The notes: generated from the sequence alone by a model not told the origin. A stretch of 64,000 nt of DNA from an uncultured Rhodospirillaceae bacterium (GCA_900550445.1 URSF01000001.1:62001-126000); one strand, 5' to 3'; counted from the first letter of the stretch, positions 9,136 through 18,027 are shown. Numbers and translations: made by a program.

Positions 9136-10136
9136 GCGGGGATTCCTCTGTATTCGGCCGGAATGTTTTTATCAAACCAGACTTTTAATTTGCCCAGAAC
9201 CGGGTGTTCCAAAGCACGTTCCAGCAGCCGCCACAAACGCGGCAGGTGCTGTAAATAACGGTTTTTTTTGTCACGGACGCACAGACGGACAAAAATGCCC
9301 AGCACTTTAACGTGGCGCTGCGCGGCCAGAACAGCCCATGAGGCCAGAAAATCCTGTTCGTTCGGCAGCTTTGCTCCCAGTCCCGTCATATATCTGTCCC
9401 GCATATCCGCCAACAGCTGCGGGTCAATATCGCGGCGGGCGTCTTCCATTAACGACATAATATCGTAAGTGATCGTGCCGTGCAGAGCGTCCTGGAAATC
9501 CAAAAGACCGCAGGCGTGAATCCCTTTGCGGCCGTCCAGCAGCAAAAGGTTGTCCACATGATAATCGCGCAACACCAGCGTTTTGGGGACATTGTTGGCA
9601 ATCGGGAACAGCTCTTCCCACAACAAGACAAAATCGTCAACGATTTCTTTGTTTGTTTCTTTGCCGAACGCCGCCGGCATAAACCAGTCGGGGAACAGCA
9701 TGACTTCGCGTTTTAAGGCCTCTTCGTCATAAGGCGCCAATCCTTCGGGGATAACTTCCGCTTCGTCATGCGAATGCAGATCGATCAGCAGATCGACGGC
9801 CAGCTCGTACAGTTTTCTTTCGTCCGCACCGTTTTTTAACAGGCGGGTATAAGTCGAATCTCCGAAATCTTCCAGTAAAACAAAGCCGTTTTCTTCGTCC
9901 TGCGCGTAAACGTGCGGCGCGCTGTATCCTAATTCTTCCAGTTTTTGGTCAATCGTTAAAAACGGCCGGACGTTTTCCATTGGCGGCGGCGCGTCCATTA
10001 GTACCATCGATTCGCTGCCGCGCGTCAGCCGGTCATAGTGCCTGAACGACGCGTCTGCGGCCAGCAGCTTTCTGTCCGCGTCGTCCCAGGCGTTTTCCTT
10101 TAAAAAGCGATTTAAGTGTTCAATACGTTCCGACAT
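9120..10136 (-). CDS. AmgK-like aminoglycoside-phosphotransferase-fold kinase
   Basis: A 338-residue APH-fold kinase. The catalytic loop is 'LRDYHVDNLLLLDG' and the magnesium-binding segment 'LLDFQDALHG'. AmgK phosphorylates the anomeric carbon of MurNAc and GlcNAc in the cell-wall recycling route that bypasses MurA-dependent synthesis; MurU then adds UMP. In Pseudomonas amgK and murU are neighbours, as here. It overlaps tsaE by 25 bases and murU by 16 bases, in the tsaE-amgK-murU order common in Alphaproteobacteria. Sugar specificity is inferred from context. Confidence 0.86.
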   Translation of the reverse strand: MSERIEHLNRFLKENAWDDADRKLLAADASFRHYDRLTRGSESMVLMDAPPPMENVRPFLTIDQKLEELGYSAPHVYAQDEENGFVLLEDFGDSTYTRLLKNGADERKLYELAVDLLIDLHSHDEAEVIPEGLAPYDEEALKREVMLFPDWFMPAAFGKETNKEIVDDFVLLWEELFPIANNVPKTLVLRDYHVDNLLLLDGRKGIHACGLLDFQDALHGTITYDIMSLMEDARRDIDPQLLADMRDRYMTGLGAKLPNEQDFLASWAVLAAQRHVKVLGIFVRLCVRDKKNRYLQHLPRLWRLLERALEHPVLGKLKVWFDKNIPAEYRGIPACLLK

Positions 10137-10645
10137 AAGTCCGATTTCTCCATTCTGCCCTGCCAGCCTGTACCGCGGGCCGTAAGGGTTAAAGTTCTTT
10201 TATCCGCTTTTCCGGCGGGAATTTGAATTTGAATGTCCAGCCGATCCCGCGGCAGCAGTCGTTCGGCGCGCTGCGGCCATTCGATCAGGGAAACGCCGTC
10301 GCTTAAGGCTTCTTCAAATCCGATTTCGTAAATTTCCTGCGCCGTTTTTAACCGGTACAGGTCAAAATGCCAGATTGTCAAAGGATTGCCTCCGGTTCGT
10401 CCGGCCGCCGCGTCATAAAGCTGAACCAAAGTAAAAGTCGGGCTGGGAACGTCTTCGTTTTCATCGGTCAGGGCGCGGATAAAAGCTCTGGCGAAAACGG
10501 TCTTCCCGGCCCCCAGATCACCGGATAAAGTGATTACGTCACGCTGCCGGACCTGACCGGCCAGACAGGCGGCAAAAGATTCCAACTGCTGACGGGACAG
10601 ATCCGTCAAAATCAACGGATCAGAAGAAATCAAAGACGCTACCAT
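10112..10645 (-). CDS. tsaE: tRNA t6A synthesis ATPase TsaE
   Basis: A 177-residue TsaE, the P-loop ATPase that works with TsaB, TsaC and TsaD to make N6-threonylcarbamoyladenosine at position 37 of ANN-decoding tRNAs. Walker A is 'LSGDLGAGKTVFARAF'. The family segments 'SPTFTLVQLYD', 'WHFDLYRL' and 'LIEWPQRAE' are present. An extended C-terminus of about 25 residues overlaps the next gene. It overlaps the upstream SNase-like gene by 26 bases, so translation of this whole run is probably coupled. Confidence 0.95.
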   Translation of the reverse strand: MVASLISSDPLILTDLSRQQLESFAACLAGQVRQRDVITLSGDLGAGKTVFARAFIRALTDENEDVPSPTFTLVQLYDAAAGRTGGNPLTIWHFDLYRLKTAQEIYEIGFEEALSDGVSLIEWPQRAERLLPRDRLDIQIQIPAGKADKRTLTLTARGTGWQGRMEKSDLCRNVLNT

Positions 10646-11558
10646 TTTTCTTTGACCGCGGCGCAGGCAGTTTCGGCACTTTGATTTTTGCTTTTTGCCG
10701 CTGAATCTGCTGTTGTTCCACTTTCCATTCCCAGGGCATTTGGAACTGCCCCGCCCACAGACCGCTTTTAGCCTGCTGAGCTTTCGTCTGATAAGGAATA
10801 TATATCTGCGTGACGGCCGGCAAAGCGATTGCCCAGCCTTCTTCGACCAAAGCAGCGCCGATATCGAACGTTCCGACCGAACAGGCCGCCATTAATTCCT
10901 GCTGAGCATTAACATTCATGACCCGGCAGGAAATTTCATCGCCGCTGACAAAATCACGCAGCATGCGCGCGGCGACATAACCACATTCATACGAATGGCC
11001 GTTTTGGTCAATACAATTTTGGTCAATTAACGGCGAAGCAATGCCGTACAGGCGGATCGTATGCTGTCCGATTCGGAAAACGTCGCCGCTGACAATCGAT
11101 TCTATTCTGCCTTTCACGACCTGCGGAATCGGCACGGCTCGCGGACCGGTTGCCGGCGGCAGGCCGACCAGATCCGTTTCCTGGGCGGGAACGGCCGCAG
11201 CTTGCGGCATAGCGGCGGGGACAGCGCCGGGCATTGCGGGAATCGCGGCCGGAATCTGCTGTACGGCGGCAGGGGCGGGAGCCGGTTTGCTCAGGAATTT
11301 TGCGCTGACGTTTTGCAACATGTCCGATCCTGAAACAAAGAAGAAAAGAACGGCGACGATAACTGCCATCAACACAAATGTGGACATACAGCCCAGAAAA
11401 CGCCATAACCCTTTTCCCAAAAAGAAAAAGCTCAGTATGCCGATTAAAATTGCGCCGCCGCCGACGGCCATATCCGAACCTGATCCGGTTTGAAAACAAA
11501 GGCTGCCGATATAAGAAGAGGCCAAACCGATAACAAGAAGAGCAAGCCGCAAAAACAC
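10620..11558 (-). CDS. Membrane-anchored SNase-fold protein with decayed active site
   Basis: A 312-residue protein. Three hydrophobic helices occupy about residues 4-22, 31-48 and 54-75, followed by an Ala/Pro-rich linker (about 92-146) and a staphylococcal-nuclease-fold domain (about 148-275). The domain keeps the 'HTIRLYGI' strand with its Arg, 'YECGYVAARMLRDFV' and 'AKSGLWAG'. However, the usual D-A/T-P-E after 'GI' reads A-S-P-L, and the second catalytic Arg (normally in G-R-x-L-A) is replaced in 'NAQQELMAAC'. It therefore probably binds rather than cuts nucleic acid, or has some other role. It is the first gene of the tsaE-addA run. Confidence 0.72.
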   Translation of the reverse strand: MFLRLALLVIGLASSYIGSLCFQTGSGSDMAVGGGAILIGILSFFFLGKGLWRFLGCMSTFVLMAVIVAVLFFFVSGSDMLQNVSAKFLSKPAPAPAAVQQIPAAIPAMPGAVPAAMPQAAAVPAQETDLVGLPPATGPRAVPIPQVVKGRIESIVSGDVFRIGQHTIRLYGIASPLIDQNCIDQNGHSYECGYVAARMLRDFVSGDEISCRVMNVNAQQELMAACSVGTFDIGAALVEEGWAIALPAVTQIYIPYQTKAQQAKSGLWAGQFQMPWEWKVEQQQIQRQKAKIKVPKLPAPRSKKNGSVFDFF

Positions 11559-11599
11559 GTCAGATTCCTTTCCGAATTAAACGAAATATTTATGTCATT

Positions 11600-11652
11600 A
11601 AAAATAAAGCAGCGGATAATGTCAAGAATCCGCCGCTTTATTTTTTTTATTA
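11600..11652. terminator. Bidirectional terminator
   Basis: A 12-bp stem with one mismatch (11606-11617 with 11628-11639) is followed by a long T run on + and by ATTTTT on -. On the minus strand it would end the transcript of the basic coiled-coil gene just upstream of the SNase-like gene's start. Confidence 0.7.
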
Positions 11653-11659
11653 TCCTGTT

Positions 11660-12397
11660 TTAGCGCGTATATTCATCGCGTTTGCGCAGACGCATTTGAT
11701 TCGCGCGGAAACTTTCCTGCTCGCGGCGTTTGGAAATTTGATATTTTTTCGCAAAATCCGTATCGCGTTTCGTGACGGCCTGATTTTTGCTTAATCCGCG
11801 CAGTTTTCTTAATCTTTCGACGCTGATTTTCTGACCTTTGGCGTCTGTAATGTACAATTCCTTTTTAGCCGTTCTTTCCAGATATTTTTTCCGGCTGCGT
11901 TCGATTTTGGCGCGCGACAGACGGCTTTTACGTTCGGACGGCAGCAGTTTGTGCTTGGATCTTTTTCTGCGTTTTGTTTCGCCTTCCAATCCGCGGACGT
12001 CGCGTTTTTTCAATTCCAGCGGTTTTTCCCTTCCGACATAACGATTCGATTCCTGCGCCCGTCTGATGTCTTCGACGGAAAGCAGTCCTTCCATTCCCAG
12101 CTTGCGTTCCTGACGCAACAGGTTGTTGCGGACTTCCAGTTTTTCTCCGATCTGGCGTATGTCTTCCCGGCGTTGTTTTTCGGCGGCCGAAATCGCGCGC
12201 GGTTGACGGTTCTGTTCGGCTTTTTCCGCATACAGGCGATCCTCGGCTTCTTTTGCGGCGCGAGCCGTTCGGTACAAAACATTATCGTTTTTAACAATAT
12301 TTGAATGTACGTTTTTTTCTTCGGCGGCGCGGCGCTGCTGCCATACCAGGCTGCTGTTATCGGCCAGACGAATGCGTTTTTTCCTGTTTTCTTCCAT
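11660..12397 (-). CDS. Highly basic, Arg/Lys/Glu-rich coiled-coil protein of unknown function
   Basis: About 245 residues, hydrophilic throughout, with alternating Lys/Arg and Glu blocks that suggest long charged helices ('RAAKEAEDRLYAEKAEQNR', 'RRKRSKHKLLPSERKSRL'). There is no signal peptide or membrane segment. I do not recognise the family. The strong net positive charge would suit nucleic-acid or ribosome binding, but that is a guess. The start at 12397 has an AGGA eight bases upstream; the in-frame ATG at 12415 and the earlier one at 12499 have no such site and would add a non-matching hydrophobic stretch. Confidence 0.6.
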   Translation of the reverse strand: MEENRKKRIRLADNSSLVWQQRRAAEEKNVHSNIVKNDNVLYRTARAAKEAEDRLYAEKAEQNRQPRAISAAEKQRREDIRQIGEKLEVRNNLLRQERKLGMEGLLSVEDIRRAQESNRYVGREKPLELKKRDVRGLEGETKRRKRSKHKLLPSERKSRLSRAKIERSRKKYLERTAKKELYITDAKGQKISVERLRKLRGLSKNQAVTKRDTDFAKKYQISKRREQESFRANQMRLRKRDEYTR

Positions 12398-12448
12398 TTT
12401 TTCGATCCTACTCATCAGAAAAACCGAGATCTTATTACCACACTTTTC

Positions 12449-12454
12449 ATTATA
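12449..12454 (-). promoter_or_regulatory. Candidate -10 box for the basic protein gene
   Basis: On the minus strand TATAAT reads at this site, about 50 bases upstream of the chosen start, inside a very AT-rich stretch. No good -35 box sits at the right distance, so confidence is low. Confidence 0.3.
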
Positions 12455-12537
12455 CAGCAAAGGAAAGAAAAAAAAAGATTTTTTGGAAAAAATCGACAAA
12501 AAACAGAAAAAGAATATCCGAAAATATAAAAAAATAC

Positions 12538-14934
12538 CTAATGAACGGGCAGATAAATTTGAGTTTTCTTTGTCCCTTTTTTGTCCGAAACGGCCAGTGT
12601 TCCGCCGTGCATTTCAATAAAGCCGCGAATCAAAGAGGCGGCAAAACCGTTTTGAGCGGCAAAATTAACCGTGTCGGAGTCGTTTTTCACATCTAAAGAC
12701 TTTTCTTCCAAAGAAATGACCAGATTTTTATTTTCCGTATAAACGGATAAAGAAACGGTTCCGTTCTTAAACGCTGCCGATACGGCGTTGTTGATCAGAT
12801 AAAACAGAACCTGTTTCAGCCGTTTTTTGTCGGCGATCAGCGTCGGCAAAGCGTCCGGGCAGTTCAGATGCAGGGAAATATTTTTGTTTTTGGCCTGTTC
12901 TTTGACGGTGTTCATAATGCCGTTCAGCAAAGCGCGCGCGTCAACGCAGTCCAGTTCCAAAACGGCGGATCCCGTTTCAATCAGCGCCAGATCGGCCAGA
13001 TCGGCAAACAGGATTTTCAGTTCGGACGAAGAATCAAAAATGGTCTGCAGGCATGTTTTCTGCCGCCGGCTGAGCCGCTGGCCGGCGCCGTCCGTCAATT
13101 TTTGGACCGCTTCGGTCAAAGACGACAACTGCGGAGTAATTTCCCGGCCCAGCTGTTCCAAAAAGACGGCGCGCAGTTTTTCCGCCTGAACCGTTGTTTG
13201 TTTAAATCGGCTCAGCAGCGTTTCTTTTTCTTCGGCCAAAGAAGAACTCTTTTCTTCTTCCGTCACGTCCAGAAAAGAAACGAATATCCCGCCGTCGGGC
13301 AGGCCGGCCGCGACAAATTCCAATACTTTTCCGTCCGGTCTTAAAATCTGGAAAATTTCGCCCGTGTGCGATGTGATAACGCCCAGCAGCTGTTCTTTCA
13401 GGGCTTCCCAGTTATTTTCATTTTCAAAAAACGGCTTTTGTTTTTCGATAACTTCTACGATCGTCGCCGGCGGATTGTTAAAATCGGAATCGCTGATCTG
13501 CCACAAAGTCAGATAAGCCGTATTGGCCAGACGCAGCCGTCCGTCGCGTCCGAACAGCAAAATGGCTTCGCGCAGGTGGTTGACGACGGTGTACTGCGTT
13601 TCGTTCAATACCGTCATGGACCGTTCCATGGTCAAATGTCCGGTAACGTCTTCGTATGTGATTAAAAGCCCGCCCAGCGGGTGGGGCGTCAGCATGCGGC
13701 GCAGAGTCATGCCGGAAGGCAGATGCAGAATGTCTTCGGTCGCCGCGACCAGAGAGGTGAAGTATTTTATTTCACGCGTTTTATAAGCGCTGAAATCCCT
13801 GTTTTCGGGCAGCCGCCGTTTTTCGCGCAGCATATCCAGCACATGGGAATACGTCGGCGAACTGTCCAGCCATTCCGCCTCCAGATCCCACAGGTTCATA
13901 AACGAAGTGTTGTAAAACCGCAGGCGCATGTCTGCGTCAAAAACGGCAATGGCGGTTTTTAAATGTTCCAAAACGCCGTTATGAGAAGCGATATGATTCT
14001 GCAAGCTGTTTTGCAGTTCCTGTTCCTGCGTAATATCGCGGACAAAACCGATCGTTCTGTTTTTGGAATACAACTGGGCGGGCAGAGGAATTTCCGAAGC
14101 TTCAACCCAGCGGCGTTTACCTTTCATGACGACGAATTCGCGGGCTTTTTTTTCTTTTCCCGCAGCGCGTGCAGCCGCCGCCAATACTTTTGCTTCGCGC
14201 GGCGATTTTTCATAAACCAGCTCGCTGCCCAGCAATACTGCCTGTTCGGGAGAATCCGCATGCACGGCTTTGGCATACGCAGGATTGCACGCGGCGATCT
14301 GCAGTTCTTCGTTGCGCAGCCAGATCGGAAACGGCAGGCTGTCAAATGCCTGTTTAAATAAAGTGTTTTCTTTTTCCAGTTCGCGCGCCTTTTCGCCCAA
14401 AGAAGCCAGTTTTTTTGTCGTGTCCGTTGTTTCCCGTACCCACAGCGCATCTATAATATTTTTGTATTTGGCCGTGCGTGTCCTGAACCCGGAAACCAGA
14501 AAGCTTTTTGTGCGCGTGGTATTCTGCAGTTCCAAAGCAAAAGGCCGTTCGTCCGCGCGCATTTCGTTTAACGCCGCCCCCAGCGCTTCGGCGCTGTCGG
14601 GCGTAAAGTGTTCCAAAAGAGCGTCAAAAGAAGACTCCGTTCCCTGCGATAAATCCATCATGACGGCCAGCCGTCGGGAACAATGCGTTTCCCGGATAAA
14701 CCCGATCGGATCGTACAGCCACAGATAACAGCCGTCCGGAAAACTTTCCAGCGTTTCTTCGGCCGTATTCAGTTTTTCTTCAGTCAAAAGCAGACGCTTG
14801 CGCTGCTTTAACAATAAAAAAACGGCCGCCGCGCAAAACAAAGCAACAATAAAGCAGATAAACAACAGTGTTTTCGGGTAAAAAAACGCCGAAATCATCA
14901 TTTTTGTCAGGATTGAATCAAAAGCTGTCATCAT
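12538..14934 (-). CDS. Multi-PAS DivL-like degenerate sensor kinase
   Basis: A 798-residue protein. One N-terminal transmembrane helix (about residues 17-42) is followed by four PAS-like modules (about 50-170, 190-310, 320-435 and 450-575), then a dimerisation-like helix and a GHKL-like region. The H-box aligns as 'FLEQLGREITPQL', with Arg at about residue 597 where kinases have the phospho-accepting His. The N-box survives partly ('FYLINNAVSA'), but the D-x-G-x-G and G2 glycine motifs are gone. Size, PAS content and the replaced His resemble Caulobacter DivL (Tyr for His), which regulates CckA signalling and the cell cycle. It is probably a pseudokinase; identity with DivL is an inference. 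Confidence 0.7.
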   Translation of the reverse strand: MMTAFDSILTKMMISAFFYPKTLLFICFIVALFCAAAVFLLLKQRKRLLLTEEKLNTAEETLESFPDGCYLWLYDPIGFIRETHCSRRLAVMMDLSQGTESSFDALLEHFTPDSAEALGAALNEMRADERPFALELQNTTRTKSFLVSGFRTRTAKYKNIIDALWVRETTDTTKKLASLGEKARELEKENTLFKQAFDSLPFPIWLRNEELQIAACNPAYAKAVHADSPEQAVLLGSELVYEKSPREAKVLAAAARAAGKEKKAREFVVMKGKRRWVEASEIPLPAQLYSKNRTIGFVRDITQEQELQNSLQNHIASHNGVLEHLKTAIAVFDADMRLRFYNTSFMNLWDLEAEWLDSSPTYSHVLDMLREKRRLPENRDFSAYKTREIKYFTSLVAATEDILHLPSGMTLRRMLTPHPLGGLLITYEDVTGHLTMERSMTVLNETQYTVVNHLREAILLFGRDGRLRLANTAYLTLWQISDSDFNNPPATIVEVIEKQKPFFENENNWEALKEQLLGVITSHTGEIFQILRPDGKVLEFVAAGLPDGGIFVSFLDVTEEEKSSSLAEEKETLLSRFKQTTVQAEKLRAVFLEQLGREITPQLSSLTEAVQKLTDGAGQRLSRRQKTCLQTIFDSSSELKILFADLADLALIETGSAVLELDCVDARALLNGIMNTVKEQAKNKNISLHLNCPDALPTLIADKKRLKQVLFYLINNAVSAAFKNGTVSLSVYTENKNLVISLEEKSLDVKNDSDTVNFAAQNGFAASLIRGFIEMHGGTLAVSDKKGTKKTQIYLPVH

Positions 14935-15095
14935 TTTCTTAAAATAGCGCGGCTTGCAGGAAACAGCAAAATAAAAATTTAAGTTGTATCCGAAAGATGT
15001 TTTCGAAATGATATCTTTTTTTTAATTGATTTTCTGGTGTAAAACGGAGATTATCTGGAAAAGTATCAGTACTATTTTTTTATAAGGAAACAGTT

Positions 15096-15572
15096 ATGGT
15101 GAAAATTAGAAGGTCTTCACGCGGCAGAACTGCGGACGGTTCTCCCAATCCGATTGACGTTTATGTTGGCGCCAGAGTGAAAATGCGCCGGACTTTGCTG
15201 GGAATGAGCCAGGAAAAACTGGGCGAGGCTATCGGTTTGACTTTTCAGCAGGTGCAAAAATACGAACGCGGTCTGAACCGTATCAGTGCCAGCCGTTTGT
15301 TCGATATCAGCAAAGTCTTGGAAGTTCCCATCGGCTTTTTTTTCGAAGAAATGGACGATCAGGTCGCGGAATTATCACCGTGTATGCTGGCCGGCGCTTC
15401 CGAATTGGCCGAAGAACCCGTTTTGTTTAACTATGATCCGATGACAAAACGCGAAACGCTGGAACTGGTGCGCTGTTATTACACGATTCCCGACCGCCGT
15501 CTGGCCAAAAAGCTGCTGGACCTGGTAAAGGCAATGGCTTCTTCGACTGAAGATGAGGACGATAAAAAGTAA
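15096..15572 (+). CDS. XRE-family helix-turn-helix regulator
   Basis: A 158-residue regulator. The N-terminal HTH (about residues 20-80) reads 'VKMRRTLLGMSQEKLGEAI' then 'TFQQVQKYERGLNRISASRL', a classic XRE fold. The C-terminal part is acidic and ends in an Asp/Glu/Lys tail. Homologues of this length are common just upstream of metK in Alphaproteobacteria, as here, and affect envelope or cell-cycle genes in some species. It is transcribed away from the DivL-like gene, so the two share the 161-bp spacer. The ATG follows an AAGGAAA site. Its own target is not visible. Confidence 0.88.
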   Translation: MVKIRRSSRGRTADGSPNPIDVYVGARVKMRRTLLGMSQEKLGEAIGLTFQQVQKYERGLNRISASRLFDISKVLEVPIGFFFEEMDDQVAELSPCMLAGASELAEEPVLFNYDPMTKRETLELVRCYYTIPDRRLAKKLLDLVKAMASSTEDEDDKK

Positions 15573-15605
15573 AATCCGCTTTTTATTCGTTTGATAAAAT
15601 TTCCG

Positions 15606-15642
15606 GATGCGGTTCTTTTGATCGGGCCGCATCTTTTTTTTA
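15606..15642 (+). terminator. Terminator after the XRE regulator gene
   Basis: A 7-bp stem GATGCGG/CCGCATC (15606-15612 with 15627-15633) is followed by a run of eight or nine T. It separates the XRE gene from metK, so metK needs its own promoter. Confidence 0.85.
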
Positions 15643-15695
15643 CGGGCGGGACAAAAACGGGGTAAATCCGTAAAATTCTGTTTTCAAAAACGTTC

Positions 15696-15744
15696 TTCTC
15701 ATTTATACCTGAACGGGTCGTTTTGTTATTTTTGGACATGAGGA
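15696..15744 (+). promoter_or_regulatory. Candidate leader helix sequestering the metK ribosome-binding site
   Basis: TTCTCAT at 15696-15702 can pair over 7 bp (one G-U) with ATGAGGA at 15738-15744, which contains the Shine-Dalgarno sequence of metK. The enclosed sequence can form a small hairpin (GAACG-GGT-CGTTT, 15711-15723). Translation of metK in other Alphaproteobacteria is controlled by SAM- or SAH-binding leaders that mask this site, so a similar switch is possible. The bases do not match the SAM-II or SAM/SAH consensus as I remember them, so no class is assigned. Confidence 0.4.
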
Positions 15745-15753
15745 GTACATTTG

Positions 15754-16923
15754 ATGAGAAAAAGTTATCTGTTTACCAGCGAATCCGTTTCCGAAGGACA
15801 CCCGGACAAGGTCTGCGACAGTATTTCCGACACGTTGCTTGATTTGTTTTTAACCCATGACCCGCAGGCGCGTTCCGCCGTTGAAACAATGGCGTCGACC
15901 GACCGCGTGATTATCTGCGGCGAAGCCCGTCTGCCGGAAAACGTTGACCGGCGCATGATGGAAGACGCCGTGCGCCGCTGCATCAAAGACATCGGTTATG
16001 AACAAAAGGGGTTTGATTGGCAGACGGTTGACGTTCAGAATTTTATTCATAAACAGTCGTCCGACATCGCGCGCGGCGTTGATGAAAACGAAAATAAAGA
16101 AGAAGGCGCCGGCGATCAGGGGATTATTTTCGGGTACGCGACCAATGAACTGGACGGGACGGAATATTCTCCGGCGGCATTGTTTCTATCTCACAGCATA
16201 TTGAAGGAGCTGGCCCGTCTGCGCCATGCCGGCGAAATCAAGTGGCTGCGCCCCGACGCCAAAAGCCAGGTGACTCTGCGCTATGAAAACGGCCGGCCCG
16301 TCGACGTGGATACGGTCGTCGTATCGACACAGCATACCGAAGACGTTTCTTATGATGAAATCCGTGAGACGATTCGCGGGGTTGTTCACGGGCTGCTGCC
16401 GAACGGCTGGACGGTTGACGATAAAAAGTTTTATGTAAATCCGACGGGGCGTTTTGTCATCGGCGGGCCGGACGGCGATACGGGGCTGACGGGACGGAAA
16501 ATCATCGTTGACACTTACGGCGGCGCGGTGGCTCACGGCGGAGGCGCTTTTTCGGGAAAAGACCCTACAAAGGTCGACCGGTCCGCAGCGTATGCGACAC
16601 GTTATCTGGCAAAAAATATTGTCGCGGCCGGTCTGGCGGACAAGGCGATGATTCAGCTGGCTTATGCGATCGGCGTCGCGCGGCCTCTGGCTGTTTATCT
16701 GGATACGTTCGGCACCTGTAAAGTTGACGAAGACAAGCTGGAACGGCTGCTGCCCGAAATCATGGATCTGACGCCGCGCGGCATTCGGACGCATTTAAAG
16801 CTGAACCGTCCGATTTACCTGCCGACGTCGCGTTACGGCCATTTCGGCAGAACGCCGGGGGCGGAAGGGGCTTTTCCGTGGGAAAAAACGGATCTGGCCG
16901 AACAGTTGAAACGCGCTTTTTAA
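15754..16923 (+). CDS. metK: S-adenosylmethionine synthetase
   Basis: A 389-residue MetK, which makes S-adenosylmethionine from ATP and methionine. Signatures are intact: '[12 protein letters not shown]' at the N-terminus, '[15 protein letters not shown]' in the middle, and '[16 protein letters not shown]' in the C-terminal half. The ATG at 15754 was chosen over the TTG just before it because of its 8-base distance from AGGAG. The product supplies the cofactor for TrmB, encoded immediately downstream. A possible regulatory leader precedes it. Confidence 0.97.
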   Translation: MRKSYLFTSESVSEGHPDKVCDSISDTLLDLFLTHDPQARSAVETMASTDRVIICGEARLPENVDRRMMEDAVRRCIKDIGYEQKGFDWQTVDVQNFIHKQSSDIARGVDENENKEEGAGDQGIIFGYATNELDGTEYSPAALFLSHSILKELARLRHAGEIKWLRPDAKSQVTLRYENGRPVDVDTVVVSTQHTEDVSYDEIRETIRGVVHGLLPNGWTVDDKKFYVNPTGRFVIGGPDGDTGLTGRKIIVDTYGGAVAHGGGAFSGKDPTKVDRSAAYATRYLAKNIVAAGLADKAMIQLAYAIGVARPLAVYLDTFGTCKVDEDKLERLLPEIMDLTPRGIRTHLKLNRPIYLPTSRYGHFGRTPGAEGAFPWEKTDLAEQLKRAF

Positions 16924-16936
16924 ACGGGAAACGGGA

Positions 16937-17677
16937 ATGGAAAACAAAACGCTCAGGGATTATCAGTTTTACGGCCGCCGAAAAGGAAAAAAGCTGAAGC
17001 CTTCACGCGAAGTGCTGTTAAGTTCTTTTCTGCCGAAAGTCCGTCTGCCGGACATGGCCGGGCGCAAGGACGTCGATCCCGCGTCCTGTTTTCCGGTTCC
17101 CGTCCGTTCCGTCTGGTTGGAGGTCGGATTCGGCGGCGGAGAACACTTGGCGCAGCAGGCTTTGCGCCGCCCTGACACGGGTTTTATCGGCGCCGAGGTG
17201 TTCTTAAACGGCATTACCAGTCTGCTGACGCATTTAACCGGCATGGAACGGCGCGGCGACGTTGACGAACATGTTTCTCTGGCGGCCGGGCGGACGGACA
17301 ATGTGCGCATATACGATAATGACGTGCGCGATATTCTGCCTTGTTTCAAAGACGGCGCTTTTGAACGGATTTACGTTTTGTTTCCCGATCCGTGGCCGAA
17401 ACGGCGCCATGCGGACAGACGTTTTATCGGGCCGAAAAATCTGCCCGTGCTGGCGCGTTTGTTAAAATCCGGCGGCGAACTGCGCGTTGCCAGCGACGAT
17501 ATGAACTATATCCGCTGGTCGCTGGAACATCTGATGAAATCGCCGGATTTCGAATGGACGGCCGAAACGGCGGATGATTGGCGAAAACCGCCGGCGGACT
17601 GGGTAAATACGCGCTATGAACAAAAAGCGCTGCGGCAGGGCAGAAAGCCAGTCTATCTGATTTTTAAACGGAAATAA
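16937..17677 (+). CDS. trmB: tRNA (guanine-N7-)-methyltransferase
   Basis: A 246-residue TrmB, which methylates G46 in the tRNA variable loop using SAM. The SAM-binding motif is 'WLEVGFGGGEHLAQQA', followed by 'IGAEVFLNG' and the substrate-binding 'FPDPWPKRRHADRRF'. The C-terminus 'NTRYEQKALRQGRKPVYL' is typical. It lies 13 bases after metK and 3 bases before the STAS gene, so these three probably form one transcript. Confidence 0.95.
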   Translation: MENKTLRDYQFYGRRKGKKLKPSREVLLSSFLPKVRLPDMAGRKDVDPASCFPVPVRSVWLEVGFGGGEHLAQQALRRPDTGFIGAEVFLNGITSLLTHLTGMERRGDVDEHVSLAAGRTDNVRIYDNDVRDILPCFKDGAFERIYVLFPDPWPKRRHADRRFIGPKNLPVLARLLKSGGELRVASDDMNYIRWSLEHLMKSPDFEWTAETADDWRKPPADWVNTRYEQKALRQGRKPVYLIFKRK

Positions 17678-17680
17678 AAA

Positions 17681-17983
17681 ATGCGGATTTCAGTTAAAGC
17701 TTCTCCGACAGAACGTGAATTTTTTATTAAAGGCGAATTTACGGCCCGTGACGAAGAACGTTTTTTTGACGTTTTCGTGCAGGTCCGGTCAATGACCGAA
17801 CGCTGCCTGGTGTTTAATTTGTCGCAGTGCTCTTTTATCGATTCGGCGGCGATGGGCATGCTGGTCGTCGCCTGTGAAGAGGCGGCGAAAAGAAACGCTT
17901 TGCGCGTAATCCGGTCGGCGCCGGCAATGGTCAGGGACATATTGCTGTCCGCCGGATTTGAAAAATTTTATTATTTTCAGTAA
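17681..17983 (+). CDS. STAS-domain (anti-sigma-factor antagonist-like) protein
   Basis: A 100-residue single STAS domain. The phosphorylatable-serine region reads 'CSFIDSAAMGMLVVACEEA', equivalent to D-S-S-G-L-G in SpoIIAA-like proteins, so the key Ser is kept. Such proteins bind anti-sigma kinases or regulate transport and phosphorelay systems. No matching HPK/anti-sigma gene is in the window. It follows trmB by three bases. Confidence 0.8.
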   Translation: MRISVKASPTEREFFIKGEFTARDEERFFDVFVQVRSMTERCLVFNLSQCSFIDSAAMGMLVVACEEAAKRNALRVIRSAPAMVRDILLSAGFEKFYYFQ

Positions 17984-17998
17984 CGGGTGAAAAAAGGC

Positions 17999-18027
17999 TT
18001 GCCTGAACCGGCGCGGTCTGTTATGTA
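17999..18027 (+). promoter_or_regulatory. Candidate promoter of the rimP-nusA operon
   Basis: TTGCCT at 17999-18004 and TATGTA at 18022-18027 are separated by 17 bases. It sits after the STAS gene and before a terminator-like hairpin and rimP, consistent with a separately controlled translation operon. Confidence 0.5.

Noticed and set aside
15690..15753. metK leader as a SAM-II or SAM/SAH riboswitch
   Set aside because: The pairing resembles such switches, but the conserved core bases I remember for these classes are not present. No family name is given.
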